Assembly: GCA_017983635.1 (NCBI GenBank)
Contig: JAGOBA010000004.1
Location: 248,001 to 312,000 of the forward strand
Length of the DNA: 64,000 nt
Direction: 5' to 3'
Source of the DNA: Alphaproteobacteria bacterium
Lineage (GTDB): Bacteria > Pseudomonadota > Alphaproteobacteria > Micropepsales > Micropepsaceae
Position 1 is the first letter of the stretch. Every line of letters starts with the position of its first letter. A model generated the notes under the pieces. That model was not told the DNA's origin. It searched no databases and saw nothing but the letters and a program-made list of their open reading frames with translations. Position numbers and translations under genes: made by a program. Below, piece by piece: positions 41,201 through 53,099 of the stretch.

Positions 41201-44200
41201 GGGCGACGACCGCCTGCAAGCCGGTCACGCCGACGACGACACAGTTTGGGGCGACGGCGGCAACGACTGGATCGACGGCGGCAACGGCAACGACTTCCTG
41301 TACGGCGGCACCGGCAACGACACGTTCGTCGACAGCGGCGGCAACGATGTCATCCACGGCGAAGCAGGCGACGACACCGCCATGGCGGGCATCGGGGACG
41401 ACCTCGTGTTCCTCGGCGATGGCAACGACTATGCCGATGGCGGCGCGGGCATCGACGAAATCCAAGGCGGTGCCGGCAACGACATCATCAAAGGCGGCGA
41501 AGACGACGACGCGCTGATCGGTAACGAAGGCGACGACTGGCTCGAAGGCGGCGACGGCGGCGACGGACTGGTCGGCGACACCGGCGCCCCGACCGGCCAA
41601 GTGCCGCTGTTTGCAGCGAACGACGTGCTCGACGGTGGCGCCAACGGCGACAAGATGGTCGGCTTCTCGGGCGACGACATTATGATGGGCGAGGGTGGCT
41701 TCGACAAGTTCAACGGCTTGCTCGGCTACGACTGGGCCGACTTCGAGAAGGAAAGCCATGGCGTCAGCGTCGATATGGAACGCCGCGAGTTCGTGGCGAA
41801 TCAAATCGCGCCGGCCGGCGACGCGATTCGCGACTTCTTCGTCGAAACCGAGGCGTTGGGCGGCACGCGCTTCGACGACTTCATCCAGGGCACGGAAGAC
41901 CGAGGTCTTGCGGCTGGCGTGTTCAACGAGCTGAACAATGTCGATCTGATCTTCAACCTGAACACATTTTTCGTCGGTGGCGTGGCCGCGAACTGGGATG
42001 CAACCGGCGCACCGGTGCCGGCGGATCCGCTGACGGGCGTGTTTGGCTATAACTCCGGCAATATCTTGTTGGGTGGCGACGGTAGCGACACAATCACGGG
42101 CCGCGGCGGCAACGACATCATCGATGGCGATGCCTATCTGCACGTCTACCTGTCAGGCAACGGTGGTGCCGGTTCGGAGATCGTACGCGAAATCGGCTGG
42201 GACGTCACCGAAGGCGATATCGACACGGCGCTGTATCGCGGGTCGATGGCGGACTATACGGTCAACCTGACGCCGGACGAGAATGGCTTCATCACGGTGA
42301 CCCACAACGGCACCGTTCCAGGTGCGGTTGCCGGCGTTGCCGTTGTTGTCAACGAAGGTACGGACAAGGTCCGCAACGTTGAGCGCCTGCAGTTCGCCGA
42401 TGGCGTGATCAACATCGACACCAGCCCGACGGCAAACTTGCCGCCGACGGGACAACTTCTGCTCACCGACGACGATGCAAATCCGGTCACCCCGGTCAAT
42501 GCACTCGTCGGCACGCCGCTGACCATCGACCTGTTGAGCAGCACGATCGTTGATCCCGATGGTATTCAGCCCGGCTCCATTCACTATCAGTGGCAGCAGC
42601 AAATCATCACACCGGGCGGCGGTCAGGCTTGGCTCGATATCGGCGGCGCCGCCGGCACATCGTTCACGCCAACAAATGCGAACCTCGGCAACTTCATCCG
42701 TGTGGTCGAAACCTACACCGACAACCGGGGTTTGGTGGAACATGCCTTCTCGGCGCCGACAGCGCTCGTCGTCGTTAATCCAACACCGACGGTCAACACG
42801 GCGCCCTTCGTGGTCCAGCAGCAAGGCCTGACGGGTTTGCCCGACACGACGGCTCGCACCGGCTTTGCGATCAACCTCGTCCTTCCGCTAGCGTCAGTCT
42901 TCGCCGACAACGAAACGGCGTCGAACAACTTGACCTTTACGGCGACGCTTTCGAACGGTCAGCCGCTTCCGGCGGGCCTAACGTTCACGTTGATACCGGA
43001 TACCGTCAATGGCGGGGTCAGTTCTGCGACGATCGCCGGCACGCTCAATTCGCCGGGCCAGATCGCGATCAAGATTACAGCGACGGATACCGGCGTCAAC
43101 GGCAGCCAGCCGCTGTCGGTGACGGATACGTTCCTGATCAACGTTCAGACCGGCAACTTGGCACCCGTCATCAGCACCGCGTCCGAAGACACGACGGGTA
43201 CCGAAAACCATACGATTGTCGGTGATCTGCTGGGTCCGCAGGTTCCTGATCCGGATGGTCCTGCAGCGACGCCGGTCTGGCGCCTCGTTCAGGGTTCGGT
43301 GACGAACGGCACGCTCGCGCTCAACGGAAACACGGGACACTATGTGTTCACGCCAACGCCCGGCATATCGAGCGACGACCTGCTCGGACCGCCGCCGGTG
43401 TTCAGCTTCCAGTACCGTCTGTTTGACGGCGTGAGCTTTAGCCAGACCAAGACTGTATTGATCAATGTCGATGCCGAAGACAATGGTGTTGCGCCGCTGG
43501 TGACTACTGGCACAGCGGCCTCCGGGGGCACCTTGTCCGCGATCATCGGCGCCGATCCGGATGGTCCGTGGCTTGGCGGTTCGGAAAGCTATCAATGGTA
43601 CCGCGACGGCGTTGCCATCGGCGGCGCGACGTCTGCCGATCTTACGCTCACCGATAGCGACATCGGGCATTCGTTCTCGGTTCACGCGGGATACACCGAT
43701 GCACAAGGCTTCGTTTACAGCGGTGTGTCGGAGGTGGTCAGCGCTGCCACGGATCCGGTGGGCATTGTCTTTGCAACCGGCATCTCCGGTGGAGGCACGC
43801 CTTCGCGGATACAGGGCGTCAACACGCTGAGCGATCCGGACGGCGGCATTCTTGCCGACACGGTGTCGTACCTTTGGGAAATCTCTACCGATGGTGTCAA
43901 CTTCACGCCGACGACCGTTGGCGTCAGCCTCGACACGCTGACGTACACGCCGCCGGCACCGCCGAACGGGTCGCCGCCGAACAGCGGTTACGTCCGCGTG
44001 ACGGTCACGTACATTGACGTGCTTGGAAACCTGAACACCGCGACGGGCGCGGCGGTCCACTATATTGTCGACAACGCGCAAACCCACACCTTCTCGGGTA
44101 CCGCATTGTCGGAGCTGATTTTCGGCAACGGTGGCGCCGACCAAATCACTGCGCTCGGCGGCAATGACTTTGTCCAAGGCGGGGGTGGCGGCGACACGTT

Positions 44201-45689
44201 CTTCGCTTCCGTCGACGACGGCGACGACACGTACGATGGCGGCAACGGCAACGATACGTACAACCTCAGCAACACAACGGCAGACGCGACGGTCAACCTG
44301 ACGACCGGCGTGGCAACGAGTGCGCAGACCGGTGCCGACACCTTGATTTCGATCGAGAATGTGGTCGGAAGCAGCGGCAACAACACGATCACCGGCAATG
44401 GTGGCGCCAACGTCCTGCGCGGTCTCGGCGGCAATGACATCCTGGACGGTGCCGGCGGCAACGATACGGCGGCGTTCTCCGGTACCGTCGCAAATCACAG
44501 CTTCTCGTTGAGCGGCGCCAGCTTGGTGGTGGCGGACAATCGTGCGGGCAACCCGGACGGCACGGACACGCTGACCAACATCGAAGCTGTATTGTTCGGC
44601 GGGGCCACGCTGACCCTTCGTCTCGGCACAAATGGCGCCGTGGGGGACACCGTCAACGGTACCAATGCGAACGAGTTGCTGCTTGGCTTCAACGGCAACG
44701 ACACGCTGAATGGCGGCGGGGGCGACGACTTCCTCATCGGTGGCGCCGGGACCGACACCCTGAACGGCGGCACGGGCGATGACACGATTGTTGGTGCGAT
44801 CGGTGATGGCAACGACAACATCAACGGCGGCGGCAACACCGACACGTTGGATCTCAGCGCCGGCACCGTGGCTGTCACGGTCAACCTCGGCAACGTGGTG
44901 CAGCAGACCATCAGCTCGCAGTTCGGCAACGACACGTTGGCGGGCATCGAAAACCTGATCGGCGGCAGCGCCAGCGACACGTTGACCGGCGCGAACAACG
45001 TCGCCAACATTATTGAAGGCGGCGCCGGAAACGACATCCTGAACGGCGGCGCCGGTGCCGGGACCGACGTGACGGTCTTCTCAGGCCCCGTTGAGAGTTA
45101 TGGTTTTGGGCTGAGCGGCACCAGTCTCGTCGTAACCGACAACCGCGCCGGTAGCCCGGACGGTCAAGACACGCTGAGCAACTTCGAAGCCATACAGTTC
45201 GGGTCGCAAACGCTTACATTGCGGCTCGGCACAAGCGGGGCCGGCGGCGACACCATCACAGGCAACGGTGCAGCCGAACTGATACTCGGCTTCAACGGCA
45301 ACGACCTTCTGGACGGCAATGGTGGCGCAGACGTGATGGTTGGCGGGGCAGGGGTCGATCGCTTCTTCTTCGACGACAACGATAGTGGCACCACCGCGAC
45401 GACGCGCGACACCATCCTCGACTTCCTGCACTTGAGCGACAGGATCGACCTGTCAGGGATCGATGCCATCGCTGGTGGCGGCGATCAGGCCTTCATCTTC
45501 GACGCGGTCGCGGTGGCGGGCTCGGGCTTGCTGGCGAACCAACACGTTGGGTTCTTCCACACGACGATCGACGGGGTGGATCACACGATCATCGAAGGAA
45601 ACATCACCGGTAACCCCGGGGCGGTCGACTTCCAGATCGATCTGTTGGGCAACATCAACCTGACGTCGGCTGACTTCTTCGCGCTCTAA
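38208..45689 (+). CDS. RTX protein with one animal-type haem peroxidase module
   Basis: This 2493-residue protein is related to the giant peroxidase. The peroxidase domain spans about residues 1-960: distal D219/H220 (GQFFDHGLDL), R502 and E505 (GDGRVNEN) and proximal H624 (YRFGHSMLDE), all in the myeloperoxidase-type pattern. RTX repeats (about 990-1130) and Ig/cadherin-like domains with DPDG and DADG-type turns (about 1400-1950) follow. A second long RTX block runs to about 2400, with a terminal region resembling serralysin-type export signals (DFLHLSDRIDLSGIDAIAGG). There is no N-terminal signal, so a type I exporter must secrete it. The MCO gene follows after 117 bp with a hairpin between. 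Likely substrates are Mn(II), halides or phenolics, unproven. Confidence 0.92.
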   Translation: MAVTFTKTDLSFLLTQILMAETGQPPVNPHLAIGLRELAGTNNNQLPGQSTFGSADQPFARATTPVFQTVTVNVDGTPFDPNPGVDGDTMTTTYASTVPGPAQAFGVNVVDSAPRTISNLISDVSSSNAAAVAAAQAFGAQLGDGYTNFNTNPTGYLSPGADGQFGTADDLWGSDGIQGTADDLAPRDLNNLFIGNITPDAGLSAPFNNWMTFFGQFFDHGLDLISKGGNGYVYIPLLPGDPLYVEGSNKNFMILERATDLPGPDGKLGTADDIHQNINQTSPFVDQNQTYASDGSHNAFLREYIVGVDGKLHSTGKMLQHTTGAGADGIRGDDQATLNVDESADDARSGMATWADLKANALKFGLILGDQGVGDVPLLATDAYGNYIPGANGHVQVIVNVGGVPTQFELNPQTPLTLAQVATAAGGTVMFTGHAFINDMAHEASPVGIADTDNVIGISNPNEFPNPDYDPLAPPGSPNSRQFLPQYDNELLDAHYVAGDGRVNENIALITVHSIFHDEHNRLVDQVKAMVQSELNGGDTAFASDWVLAGTVLTPGVQIADNQWNGERLMQVAKFGTETQYQHLVFEEFARKVAPTIHLFGNVDIHLDPAITSEFANAVYRFGHSMLDENVPLYQVDANGQMVIGLDGKPVLTDMGLIEAFTNPLAFANLGATGAAQIVQGTTHQIGSEIDEFVTGALRNNLLGLPLDLAALNIARGRDTGVAPLNVVRAQIYDATHDQTLKPYDNWLEFGQFLKHAESLINFVAAYGTHASITGTTDLAAKRAAAAQLVQWGIDPASATGDALHVDAYNFMHSLGVYANAVHGAGGDGALHTSDDTFTTNGLDNPVAVHAGWSTGSVTGLDNIDLWIGGLAEKQNLFGGLLGSTFNFIFETQLEKLQDGDRLYYLPRIEGMDFGFQIENNSFADMIIANTGARHIPASIFLTPEYTVEAGTITPDPVTWLKNPVTGAYLVEMLPDGTVHFIGDDNFFGNTMVLGGTEGDDRLQAGHADDDTVWGDGGNDWIDGGNGNDFLYGGTGNDTFVDSGGNDVIHGEAGDDTAMAGIGDDLVFLGDGNDYADGGAGIDEIQGGAGNDIIKGGEDDDALIGNEGDDWLEGGDGGDGLVGDTGAPTGQVPLFAANDVLDGGANGDKMVGFSGDDIMMGEGGFDKFNGLLGYDWADFEKESHGVSVDMERREFVANQIAPAGDAIRDFFVETEALGGTRFDDFIQGTEDRGLAAGVFNELNNVDLIFNLNTFFVGGVAANWDATGAPVPADPLTGVFGYNSGNILLGGDGSDTITGRGGNDIIDGDAYLHVYLSGNGGAGSEIVREIGWDVTEGDIDTALYRGSMADYTVNLTPDENGFITVTHNGTVPGAVAGVAVVVNEGTDKVRNVERLQFADGVINIDTSPTANLPPTGQLLLTDDDANPVTPVNALVGTPLTIDLLSSTIVDPDGIQPGSIHYQWQQQIITPGGGQAWLDIGGAAGTSFTPTNANLGNFIRVVETYTDNRGLVEHAFSAPTALVVVNPTPTVNTAPFVVQQQGLTGLPDTTARTGFAINLVLPLASVFADNETASNNLTFTATLSNGQPLPAGLTFTLIPDTVNGGVSSATIAGTLNSPGQIAIKITATDTGVNGSQPLSVTDTFLINVQTGNLAPVISTASEDTTGTENHTIVGDLLGPQVPDPDGPAATPVWRLVQGSVTNGTLALNGNTGHYVFTPTPGISSDDLLGPPPVFSFQYRLFDGVSFSQTKTVLINVDAEDNGVAPLVTTGTAASGGTLSAIIGADPDGPWLGGSESYQWYRDGVAIGGATSADLTLTDSDIGHSFSVHAGYTDAQGFVYSGVSEVVSAATDPVGIVFATGISGGGTPSRIQGVNTLSDPDGGILADTVSYLWEISTDGVNFTPTTVGVSLDTLTYTPPAPPNGSPPNSGYVRVTVTYIDVLGNLNTATGAAVHYIVDNAQTHTFSGTALSELIFGNGGADQITALGGNDFVQGGGGGDTFFASVDDGDDTYDGGNGNDTYNLSNTTADATVNLTTGVATSAQTGADTLISIENVVGSSGNNTITGNGGANVLRGLGGNDILDGAGGNDTAAFSGTVANHSFSLSGASLVVADNRAGNPDGTDTLTNIEAVLFGGATLTLRLGTNGAVGDTVNGTNANELLLGFNGNDTLNGGGGDDFLIGGAGTDTLNGGTGDDTIVGAIGDGNDNINGGGNTDTLDLSAGTVAVTVNLGNVVQQTISSQFGNDTLAGIENLIGGSASDTLTGANNVANIIEGGAGNDILNGGAGAGTDVTVFSGPVESYGFGLSGTSLVVTDNRAGSPDGQDTLSNFEAIQFGSQTLTLRLGTSGAGGDTITGNGAAELILGFNGNDLLDGNGGADVMVGGAGVDRFFFDDNDSGTTATTRDTILDFLHLSDRIDLSGIDAIAGGGDQAFIFDAVAVAGSGLLANQHVGFFHTTIDGVDHTIIEGNITGNPGAVDFQIDLLGNINLTSADFFAL

Positions 45690-45721
45690 CCCGTGGGAGA
45701 GGGTCAGGTGCAACGAATTGA

Positions 45722-45746
45722 TGCCGGCATCCGCAAGATGCCGGCA
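45722..45746 (+). terminator. Intercistronic hairpin between peroxidase and MCO copy 2
   Basis: TGCCGGCATC (45722-45731), loop CGCAA, GATGCCGGCA (45737-45746) is a perfect 10-bp stem without a T-tract. Lying between two genes of one presumed operon, it may attenuate transcription or protect the upstream mRNA. Confidence 0.45.
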
Positions 45747-45806
45747 CGTTGAGAGAGAAGCTTCGAAGCCGCCGGGCGTGCTTCGCATTGAATAAGGGGA
45801 CTTGAA

Positions 45807-48128
<2,322 letters not shown>

Positions 48129-48244
48129 TTCTGCAGCGGCCAAGGTGAGCCTGGTCCCGCACCTTCACGAGGGGCGCGGCACTTTGCATAAGCGGATCGT
48201 CAGCGAACAATTTCTTTGATCGCGGGTTCGAACACGAGGATCTC

Positions 48245-49159
48245 ATGCGCCTAGCCTTGCTCTTTACGCTCGCGAGCATGTTCGCCTTCGCGGCGCACGC
48301 GAACGACCCTTGGCACGAGGGCTATTTTCCGAACGTTCAGATGACCGACCAGGACGGCAAGAAGGTTCGTTTCTATGACGACGTCATCAAGGGCAAGGTC
48401 GTTGCGCTGAATTTCATTTATACAAAGTGCAAGGACGTGTGCCCTGCAGACACGGCGCAGATGATTCAGGTTGCCGATCTGTTAGGGGATCGTGTTGGCA
48501 AAGACATCTTCTTCTACTCGATCTCGATCGATCCCAAGAATGACACCCCCAGAGCTTTGCGCCGCTACAAGGAAATGTTCGGGATCGGCTCCAACTGGAC
48601 GTTTCTCACGGGCAAGAAAGATGATGTGACGCTCATCCAGCGCAAACTCGGACTCATTGGCACGCAAGCCCTAGCCAACTTACGCGAACACAACACCAGT
48701 CTCATCCTGGGTAACGAAAGGACGGCGCAGTGGATCAAGCGCTCCCCGTACGATCATCCCAAGATTCTGGCAAATCTTCTTGCGAACTCGATGAACAATT
48801 TCGTCGGTGCCGGTCAGGGGCTGCAGCCATTCTCCGCCGCGCACGAGATTAGTGGGCTAACGCGGGGTGACACGCTGTTCCGTTCGCGGTGCGCGGCATG
48901 CCACACGATCGGCGGCGGCGACCGCCTGGGGCCGGACCTCGCCGGCGTGGTCGCGCGCAGACCGAACGCCTGGCTCGTGCGCTGGCTAAAAGAGCCCGAC
49001 AAGATGATCGGGGAGAAAGACCCCGTCGCGCTGCAGCTGAAGGCGCGCTACCGCAATCTGCCGATGCCGAATCTCGGCCTCAACGACGTCGATGCGAACG
49101 CGCTGATCGAATACTTCAAACAAGAAGACGCGCGTGCCGTCACACCACACCCGCATTGA
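48245..49159 (+). CDS. SCO1/SenC - cytochrome c fusion protein (copy 2)
   Basis: This 304-residue paralogue of the protein at 34846 has a signal (LALLFTLASMFAFAAHA) and a SCO domain with CKDVC (C62, C66) and H149 (REHNTSL). The cytochrome c domain has CAACH (C216, C219, H220), GPDLAGVV and the axial Met region NLPMPNLGLN. CGAGGA precedes the ATG. It follows the second MCO gene after about 115 bp, so it is most likely that oxidase's copper-loading or electron-transfer partner. It diverges at the C-terminus from copy 1. Confidence 0.9.
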   Translation: MRLALLFTLASMFAFAAHANDPWHEGYFPNVQMTDQDGKKVRFYDDVIKGKVVALNFIYTKCKDVCPADTAQMIQVADLLGDRVGKDIFFYSISIDPKNDTPRALRRYKEMFGIGSNWTFLTGKKDDVTLIQRKLGLIGTQALANLREHNTSLILGNERTAQWIKRSPYDHPKILANLLANSMNNFVGAGQGLQPFSAAHEISGLTRGDTLFRSRCAACHTIGGGDRLGPDLAGVVARRPNAWLVRWLKEPDKMIGEKDPVALQLKARYRNLPMPNLGLNDVDANALIEYFKQEDARAVTPHPH

Positions 49160-49210
49160 TCTTCGGATCCGTAAGACGGTGTTAGCCACGGGTCACATTA
49201 AATTTTCGGC

Positions 49211-49230
49211 TGTCATCCTGGCGTAATCTT
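49211..49230 (+). promoter_or_regulatory. Tandem 11-bp-period site upstream of the LuxR-type gene
   Basis: TGTCATC (49211-49217) and CGTAATCTT (49222-49230) match the pair at 37997-38016 in sequence and in the 11-bp step. It lies about 120 bp upstream of the LuxR-type start. The same response regulator may control both promoters. Confidence 0.35.
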
Positions 49231-49351
49231 AGAGCTCGGTTTCCTCATAGCCGTGCGTCGTAACGATCCCGTCGTGCACTCGCGGTCGCTTGAATTGTTC
49301 GATACAATTTCAAGGTGTCACCGGTGACATGGGAAGCGTGAAGAGGGAGCT

Positions 49352-50026
49352 ATGCGGGCGTCTGCTTTGGAAATTCTCTCGATGGCGTTGGCCGCCCTCC
49401 GCCAGGCGGATTCGCTGGACTCGCTTGCCAGCGCCATTCTCGGTTCGGCCGATCACATGGGATTGAGCGGCGTCGCCATCATCGACCCGTTGGAAGTTGG
49501 GCGCGGCCCAACCGCCTACGGCATGTCGCAGGCGATTTTGGCTGAGATCGGTGCCCCGGCGCCGTGGGCCGCCTATCGGGACGATTTGCAGAAGGCCGCG
49601 TCTACAGACTTGCCGTTCACGTCCGCGGCCGCCGTCGCCGATGTTGTTGGATCGCCTATTCAGCATCGCATCGTCATTCCGGTTCGTGAGCGAGGTCTGC
49701 TGACCTGGCTGGTCTGCCTTTCAGGCGACCAACCGCATGTCTCAACATCCTCGCAGATGCTGTTGGGTGCCGTTGCGCACGCTGCCTATGCGCGCTACCG
49801 CGCGATGCAGGACGAGGTCGGCGGCCGGTCGAAGGGCCTGCTGACGAGGCGAGAGGCCGCCTGCCTTGAGATGGTGTCTCAAGGCAAGTCCGACGCCGAA
49901 GCCGCTAGGCTCCTGCAAATCAGTGCCAGGACCGTTCGCTTTCACATGCAAAACGCGCAACGGAAACTCGGCGCCAGCACACGCATCCAAGCGGTCGCAA
50001 AGCATACCGCCTCAGCAAATGCGTAG
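49352..50026 (+). CDS. LuxR-type HTH transcriptional regulator
   Basis: This 224-residue regulator has a C-terminal LuxR/GerE helix-turn-helix (LLTRREAACLEMVSQGKSDAEAARLLQISARTVRFHM). The N-terminal domain of about 150 residues resembles the autoinducer-binding/GAF-like sensor of LuxR proteins (LSGVAIIDPLEVGRGP). No LuxI synthase is in the window, so it may be an orphan. AGGGAG precedes the ATG. It lies just after the second MCO/SCO pair, and its promoter carries the tandem box at 49211, which hints at integration with that system. Confidence 0.85.
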   Translation: MRASALEILSMALAALRQADSLDSLASAILGSADHMGLSGVAIIDPLEVGRGPTAYGMSQAILAEIGAPAPWAAYRDDLQKAASTDLPFTSAAAVADVVGSPIQHRIVIPVRERGLLTWLVCLSGDQPHVSTSSQMLLGAVAHAAYARYRAMQDEVGGRSKGLLTRREAACLEMVSQGKSDAEAARLLQISARTVRFHMQNAQRKLGASTRIQAVAKHTASANA

Positions 50027-50211
50027 GCACAGCGCGACAATTTGTTCACTTTAAGTTCTCGGCGCTTTCGGCGATACTCGGCGCTGAGTTTCGGTATTGG
50101 GGGAAATGCGCCTGACTTCATGCCGGTCAAAGGACGAACGATGTCGGACACTGTTTGCAGACGCCGACCCCTGTCCGGTATGTCCGGCTTCAAACAGCGG
50201 AATACTGCGTT

Positions 50212-51732
50212 CTAGACCAGCAATCCATTCCGCGCCGCATAGGCGAGCGTGCTGTCCAAGATCGTCGCCGGCTCAGGTTGCGGCGCCTTTGATCGGGCAA
50301 CGAGATCGCCGACCGCCTTCAGCAGCGCCGCACGGTCTCGCTTGCCGTCGAGGATCGGAAGCAGGAACCCAAGCTGCGGCGCCATCTTTACCGCCAGATG
50401 ATGCTGCCCCGTTACCCAAGGCTGACGCGCGATTGCGTCCACGCGCGCGATCGGCCAAGCGCACGGCTTTGCACTGTCGCCACGGCTCACACGCAAGGGG
50501 ATCGCCGAGACGGTCGCCTGCTCGCGTCCCACCATTCCCAACAACGCGGCCAACGCCTGTGCTGCGGTCTCCGGCTCTGACGGCCCGACTAACTCGTCGA
50601 ATGTCAGTGTCGAGGGATAGGCTTTTGCCAAGCGTTCGAGCATGACGGCGGCTGACGGCACCTTGGCAGTGATAGTACGCCCGCGTTCGTCGATAAAGAT
50701 CGGTGCGTCGTCTTTCTTGCCGACACGAATGTTGGCCGCGAAGTGCAAACCGCGCAGCCGCTGCGGATCGATGTGCGGCTGGATCTTCGTCGCGCGCTCG
50801 GCGCGCACCAAAAGCGAGCGCCGGAACGGGCGGCCGCTAAAGAAGTCTGTGTACTGCTGCACCGCCACCGCATCATTGCCCGACATGGCGCGGATCTTTC
50901 GCGCGGCCGACGGAAAAAAGAATTCCGGCAACGCCGTCGCCACTTCGCCGTCGCAGGCCACTGCAAGACCAGCCTTCGCCGAACGCGCGGCGAACTCGCT
51001 GAAGTAACAAGGCGCGTTGTTCGGCGACAAGAATTCGCCCAAGACATAGCCCGATGGCTGCTTCGCCAAGCGCTGCGCTTCATTCCGCAGCAGCATCGCG
51101 TAGGGACTGGCACCGCCCAGTGCCTCTGCCATCTCACTCAGCGCCTTGCGCGCCTTATCGACGCGCTCCCTCGGCGACCCGGCTCCACGCGCATGGAAGA
51201 GGCAAATGTCGCGCACGACCCGCCGCATGTGCCAACCTGGAAACACATTGTAACTGACCGCGGCAATGCCGTTGGGCGCCAAGCTCTCACCGCAAATGCG
51301 CAAGATCGCGTCCTGCGCCGCCTTGGGCACCCAGCTGAACACGCCGTGGCAAATGATGACGTCGAAGGCTTGAGCGTCAAACGTGGCCTTTGTCAGGTCG
51401 CCTTGCTGAATCTCGACGTTCTTAAGCCCAAGAAGGGCAATCCGCTTTCGCCCGTCTTCGACATGGCGTTTCGCGAGGTCGATGCCCGTGAAGCTCGCCT
51501 TCGGAAACCGCGCCGCGAGCGGAATTATGTTGCCGCCGGAGGCGCAGCCTAGCTCCAGTACCCGCGCATTCGCGACCTTTGGCGGCTCCAGCCCGAACAT
51601 TATCGCCATGGCTGCCAAATGCGCCGGCTGCGTATAGGCGACCGGCAGGGACGGGTAGGGCAGTTCATCGTAGGCAACTTCCTTTGGCGCTGAAGTGCCC
51701 AAATCCGCCGCTTTGCCGTTCATGCTCGCCAT
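50212..51732 (-). CDS. SAM-dependent methyltransferase with regulatory domain
   Basis: This 506-residue class I methyltransferase has its SAM-binding motif in VLELGCASGGNIIPLAARFP, followed by FTGIDLAKRH and QQGDLTKATF. The second half resembles the methyltransferase regulatory domain (CYFSEFAARSAKAGLAVACDGE, PFRRSLLVRAE) usually found in this family. A winged-helix-like C-terminus follows (RDRAALLKAVGDLVARS). The target molecule is unknown; relatives modify proteins or small molecules. GAGGGA precedes the ATG. It is transcribed away from the type II secretion operon, so the 145-bp gap holds divergent promoters. Confidence 0.82.
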   Translation of the reverse strand: MASMNGKAADLGTSAPKEVAYDELPYPSLPVAYTQPAHLAAMAIMFGLEPPKVANARVLELGCASGGNIIPLAARFPKASFTGIDLAKRHVEDGRKRIALLGLKNVEIQQGDLTKATFDAQAFDVIICHGVFSWVPKAAQDAILRICGESLAPNGIAAVSYNVFPGWHMRRVVRDICLFHARGAGSPRERVDKARKALSEMAEALGGASPYAMLLRNEAQRLAKQPSGYVLGEFLSPNNAPCYFSEFAARSAKAGLAVACDGEVATALPEFFFPSAARKIRAMSGNDAVAVQQYTDFFSGRPFRRSLLVRAERATKIQPHIDPQRLRGLHFAANIRVGKKDDAPIFIDERGRTITAKVPSAAVMLERLAKAYPSTLTFDELVGPSEPETAAQALAALLGMVGREQATVSAIPLRVSRGDSAKPCAWPIARVDAIARQPWVTGQHHLAVKMAPQLGFLLPILDGKRDRAALLKAVGDLVARSKAPQPEPATILDSTLAYAARNGLLV

Positions 51733-51877
51733 TGAGTTCCCTCGCGATTGCCGCCGATGTAATAGAAAATTAACGCGGTCGGTAAACTAATCCCTAAGTT
51801 GCCGGCGAGCATTAGAAAATCGCTGTTTTTCGACGCGTGGTCGCGCGTGGCGCTAAGATGGCGTCCGGAGAAGGTTT

Positions 51878-53098
51878 GTGCCGAGTTTTGCGTATGAAGC
51901 GGCCGGCCCCGATGGCGCGATCGGGCGCGGCGTTGTCGAGGCGCCCAACCGCAGCGCCGCGGTCGAACGCATCTTGGCGCTCGGTCGCACGCCCGTGCGC
52001 ATTGTGGAGCAGGGTGAGGCAGCGCCGGCGTCGTTCGCCGGTGGTGCCCGGTTGCTCCCCGTCTGGGGCCTCGCCGGGCAGCGCCTGACGCTCCTTCAGG
52101 AATTCGGCACGCTCCTGCGTGCAGGGCTTGGCGTCGAACGCGCGTTGCTCGCCATGCAGGCGCTCTCAAGCTCGTCACGGACGAAATCAGCCCTACAAAA
52201 TCTGCTGGAGGGTCTGCGCGCCGGCGAGCCGCTTTCGGTCGCCATGCGCCGCGCCGATCAACTATTCCCGGACGCAACCCGGCGCATGATCGTCGCGGGC
52301 GAGGCAAGCGGTCGTTTACCTGAAGTGATGAAACGCATCGCCGACGCGGAAGCCCGCAACAAGGAACTGAAGGACCGCGCGATCTCCGCGATGATCTATC
52401 CGGCGCTGCTCGTCGTCGTGATGTTCGCGGTGCTGGTGATGATCTTCACGGTCGTCGTGCCGCGCCTCGAGCCGCTGTTCGCACAAAGCGGGGAGGCGTT
52501 GCCGTGGCCGGCGGCGATCCTGCTCGCCATTTCAGGCTTTTTCAACGCTTACGGCACGCTCTTCGCTATTGTGCTTGTGTTGAGCCTGGTGGGCCTCGTC
52601 TACGCGCTGCGCCAGCCTGGCGCGCGCGTTGCCATCGACCGCTGGTCGCTGCGTTCGCGCCTGCTGCTCGACATCCCGCGCCGCTTCTATGGCGCGCAGT
52701 TCGGACGCAACCTCTCGATGCTGCTCGAAGGCGGCATGCCGCTGAACCGCGCGCTGGAGACCGCGCAGTCCGCGATCTCGAACACCCACATTCGTCAACG
52801 CCTCGCCGGCGCCGTCGAACTCGTGCGTCAAGGCCGAACGCTGAAAGCCGCACTCGAAGTGACAGACGTTCTTCCGCGCGCCATCGTCGAGTTCGCGGCC
52901 GTCGGCGAAGAAACCGGCAAGCTGCCCTCGATGATGGGCGAAGCCGCCGACATCCTCGACCGTGATGTCCAAACAAAACTCGACCGTTTGTCGGCACTGC
53001 TTCTGCCGGCCGTCACGATCTTCCTCGGCCTGGTCGTCGCCGCGATTATGAGCGGCGTCGTCACCGGCATCCTTGCCGCCAACGACCTGGCGCTCTGA
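51878..53098 (+). CDS. gspF: Type II secretion inner-membrane protein F
   Basis: This 406-residue platform protein is the first gene of the T2SS operon. It starts at GTG 51878 after GGAGAAGG. It shows the two repeated GspF/PilC domains (LLQEFGTLLRAGLGVERALLAM and FGRNLSMLLEGGMPLNRALETA) and three membrane helices (AMIYPALLVVVMFAVLVMIFTVVVP the clearest). Both IVAGEASGRLPEVM and AAVGEETGKLPSMM repeats are visible. It helps GspE drive pseudopilus assembly. The next gene begins 1 bp after its stop. Confidence 0.93.
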   Translation: MPSFAYEAAGPDGAIGRGVVEAPNRSAAVERILALGRTPVRIVEQGEAAPASFAGGARLLPVWGLAGQRLTLLQEFGTLLRAGLGVERALLAMQALSSSSRTKSALQNLLEGLRAGEPLSVAMRRADQLFPDATRRMIVAGEASGRLPEVMKRIADAEARNKELKDRAISAMIYPALLVVVMFAVLVMIFTVVVPRLEPLFAQSGEALPWPAAILLAISGFFNAYGTLFAIVLVLSLVGLVYALRQPGARVAIDRWSLRSRLLLDIPRRFYGAQFGRNLSMLLEGGMPLNRALETAQSAISNTHIRQRLAGAVELVRQGRTLKAALEVTDVLPRAIVEFAAVGEETGKLPSMMGEAADILDRDVQTKLDRLSALLLPAVTIFLGLVVAAIMSGVVTGILAANDLAL

Positions 53099-53099
53099 C

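Noticed and set aside
39252-44498. Long minus frames at 39252-40259, 40428-42143 and 42978-44498
   Set aside because: They are antisense to the second RTX peroxidase. The repeated RTX DNA keeps stops out of several frames, so length alone is not evidence.
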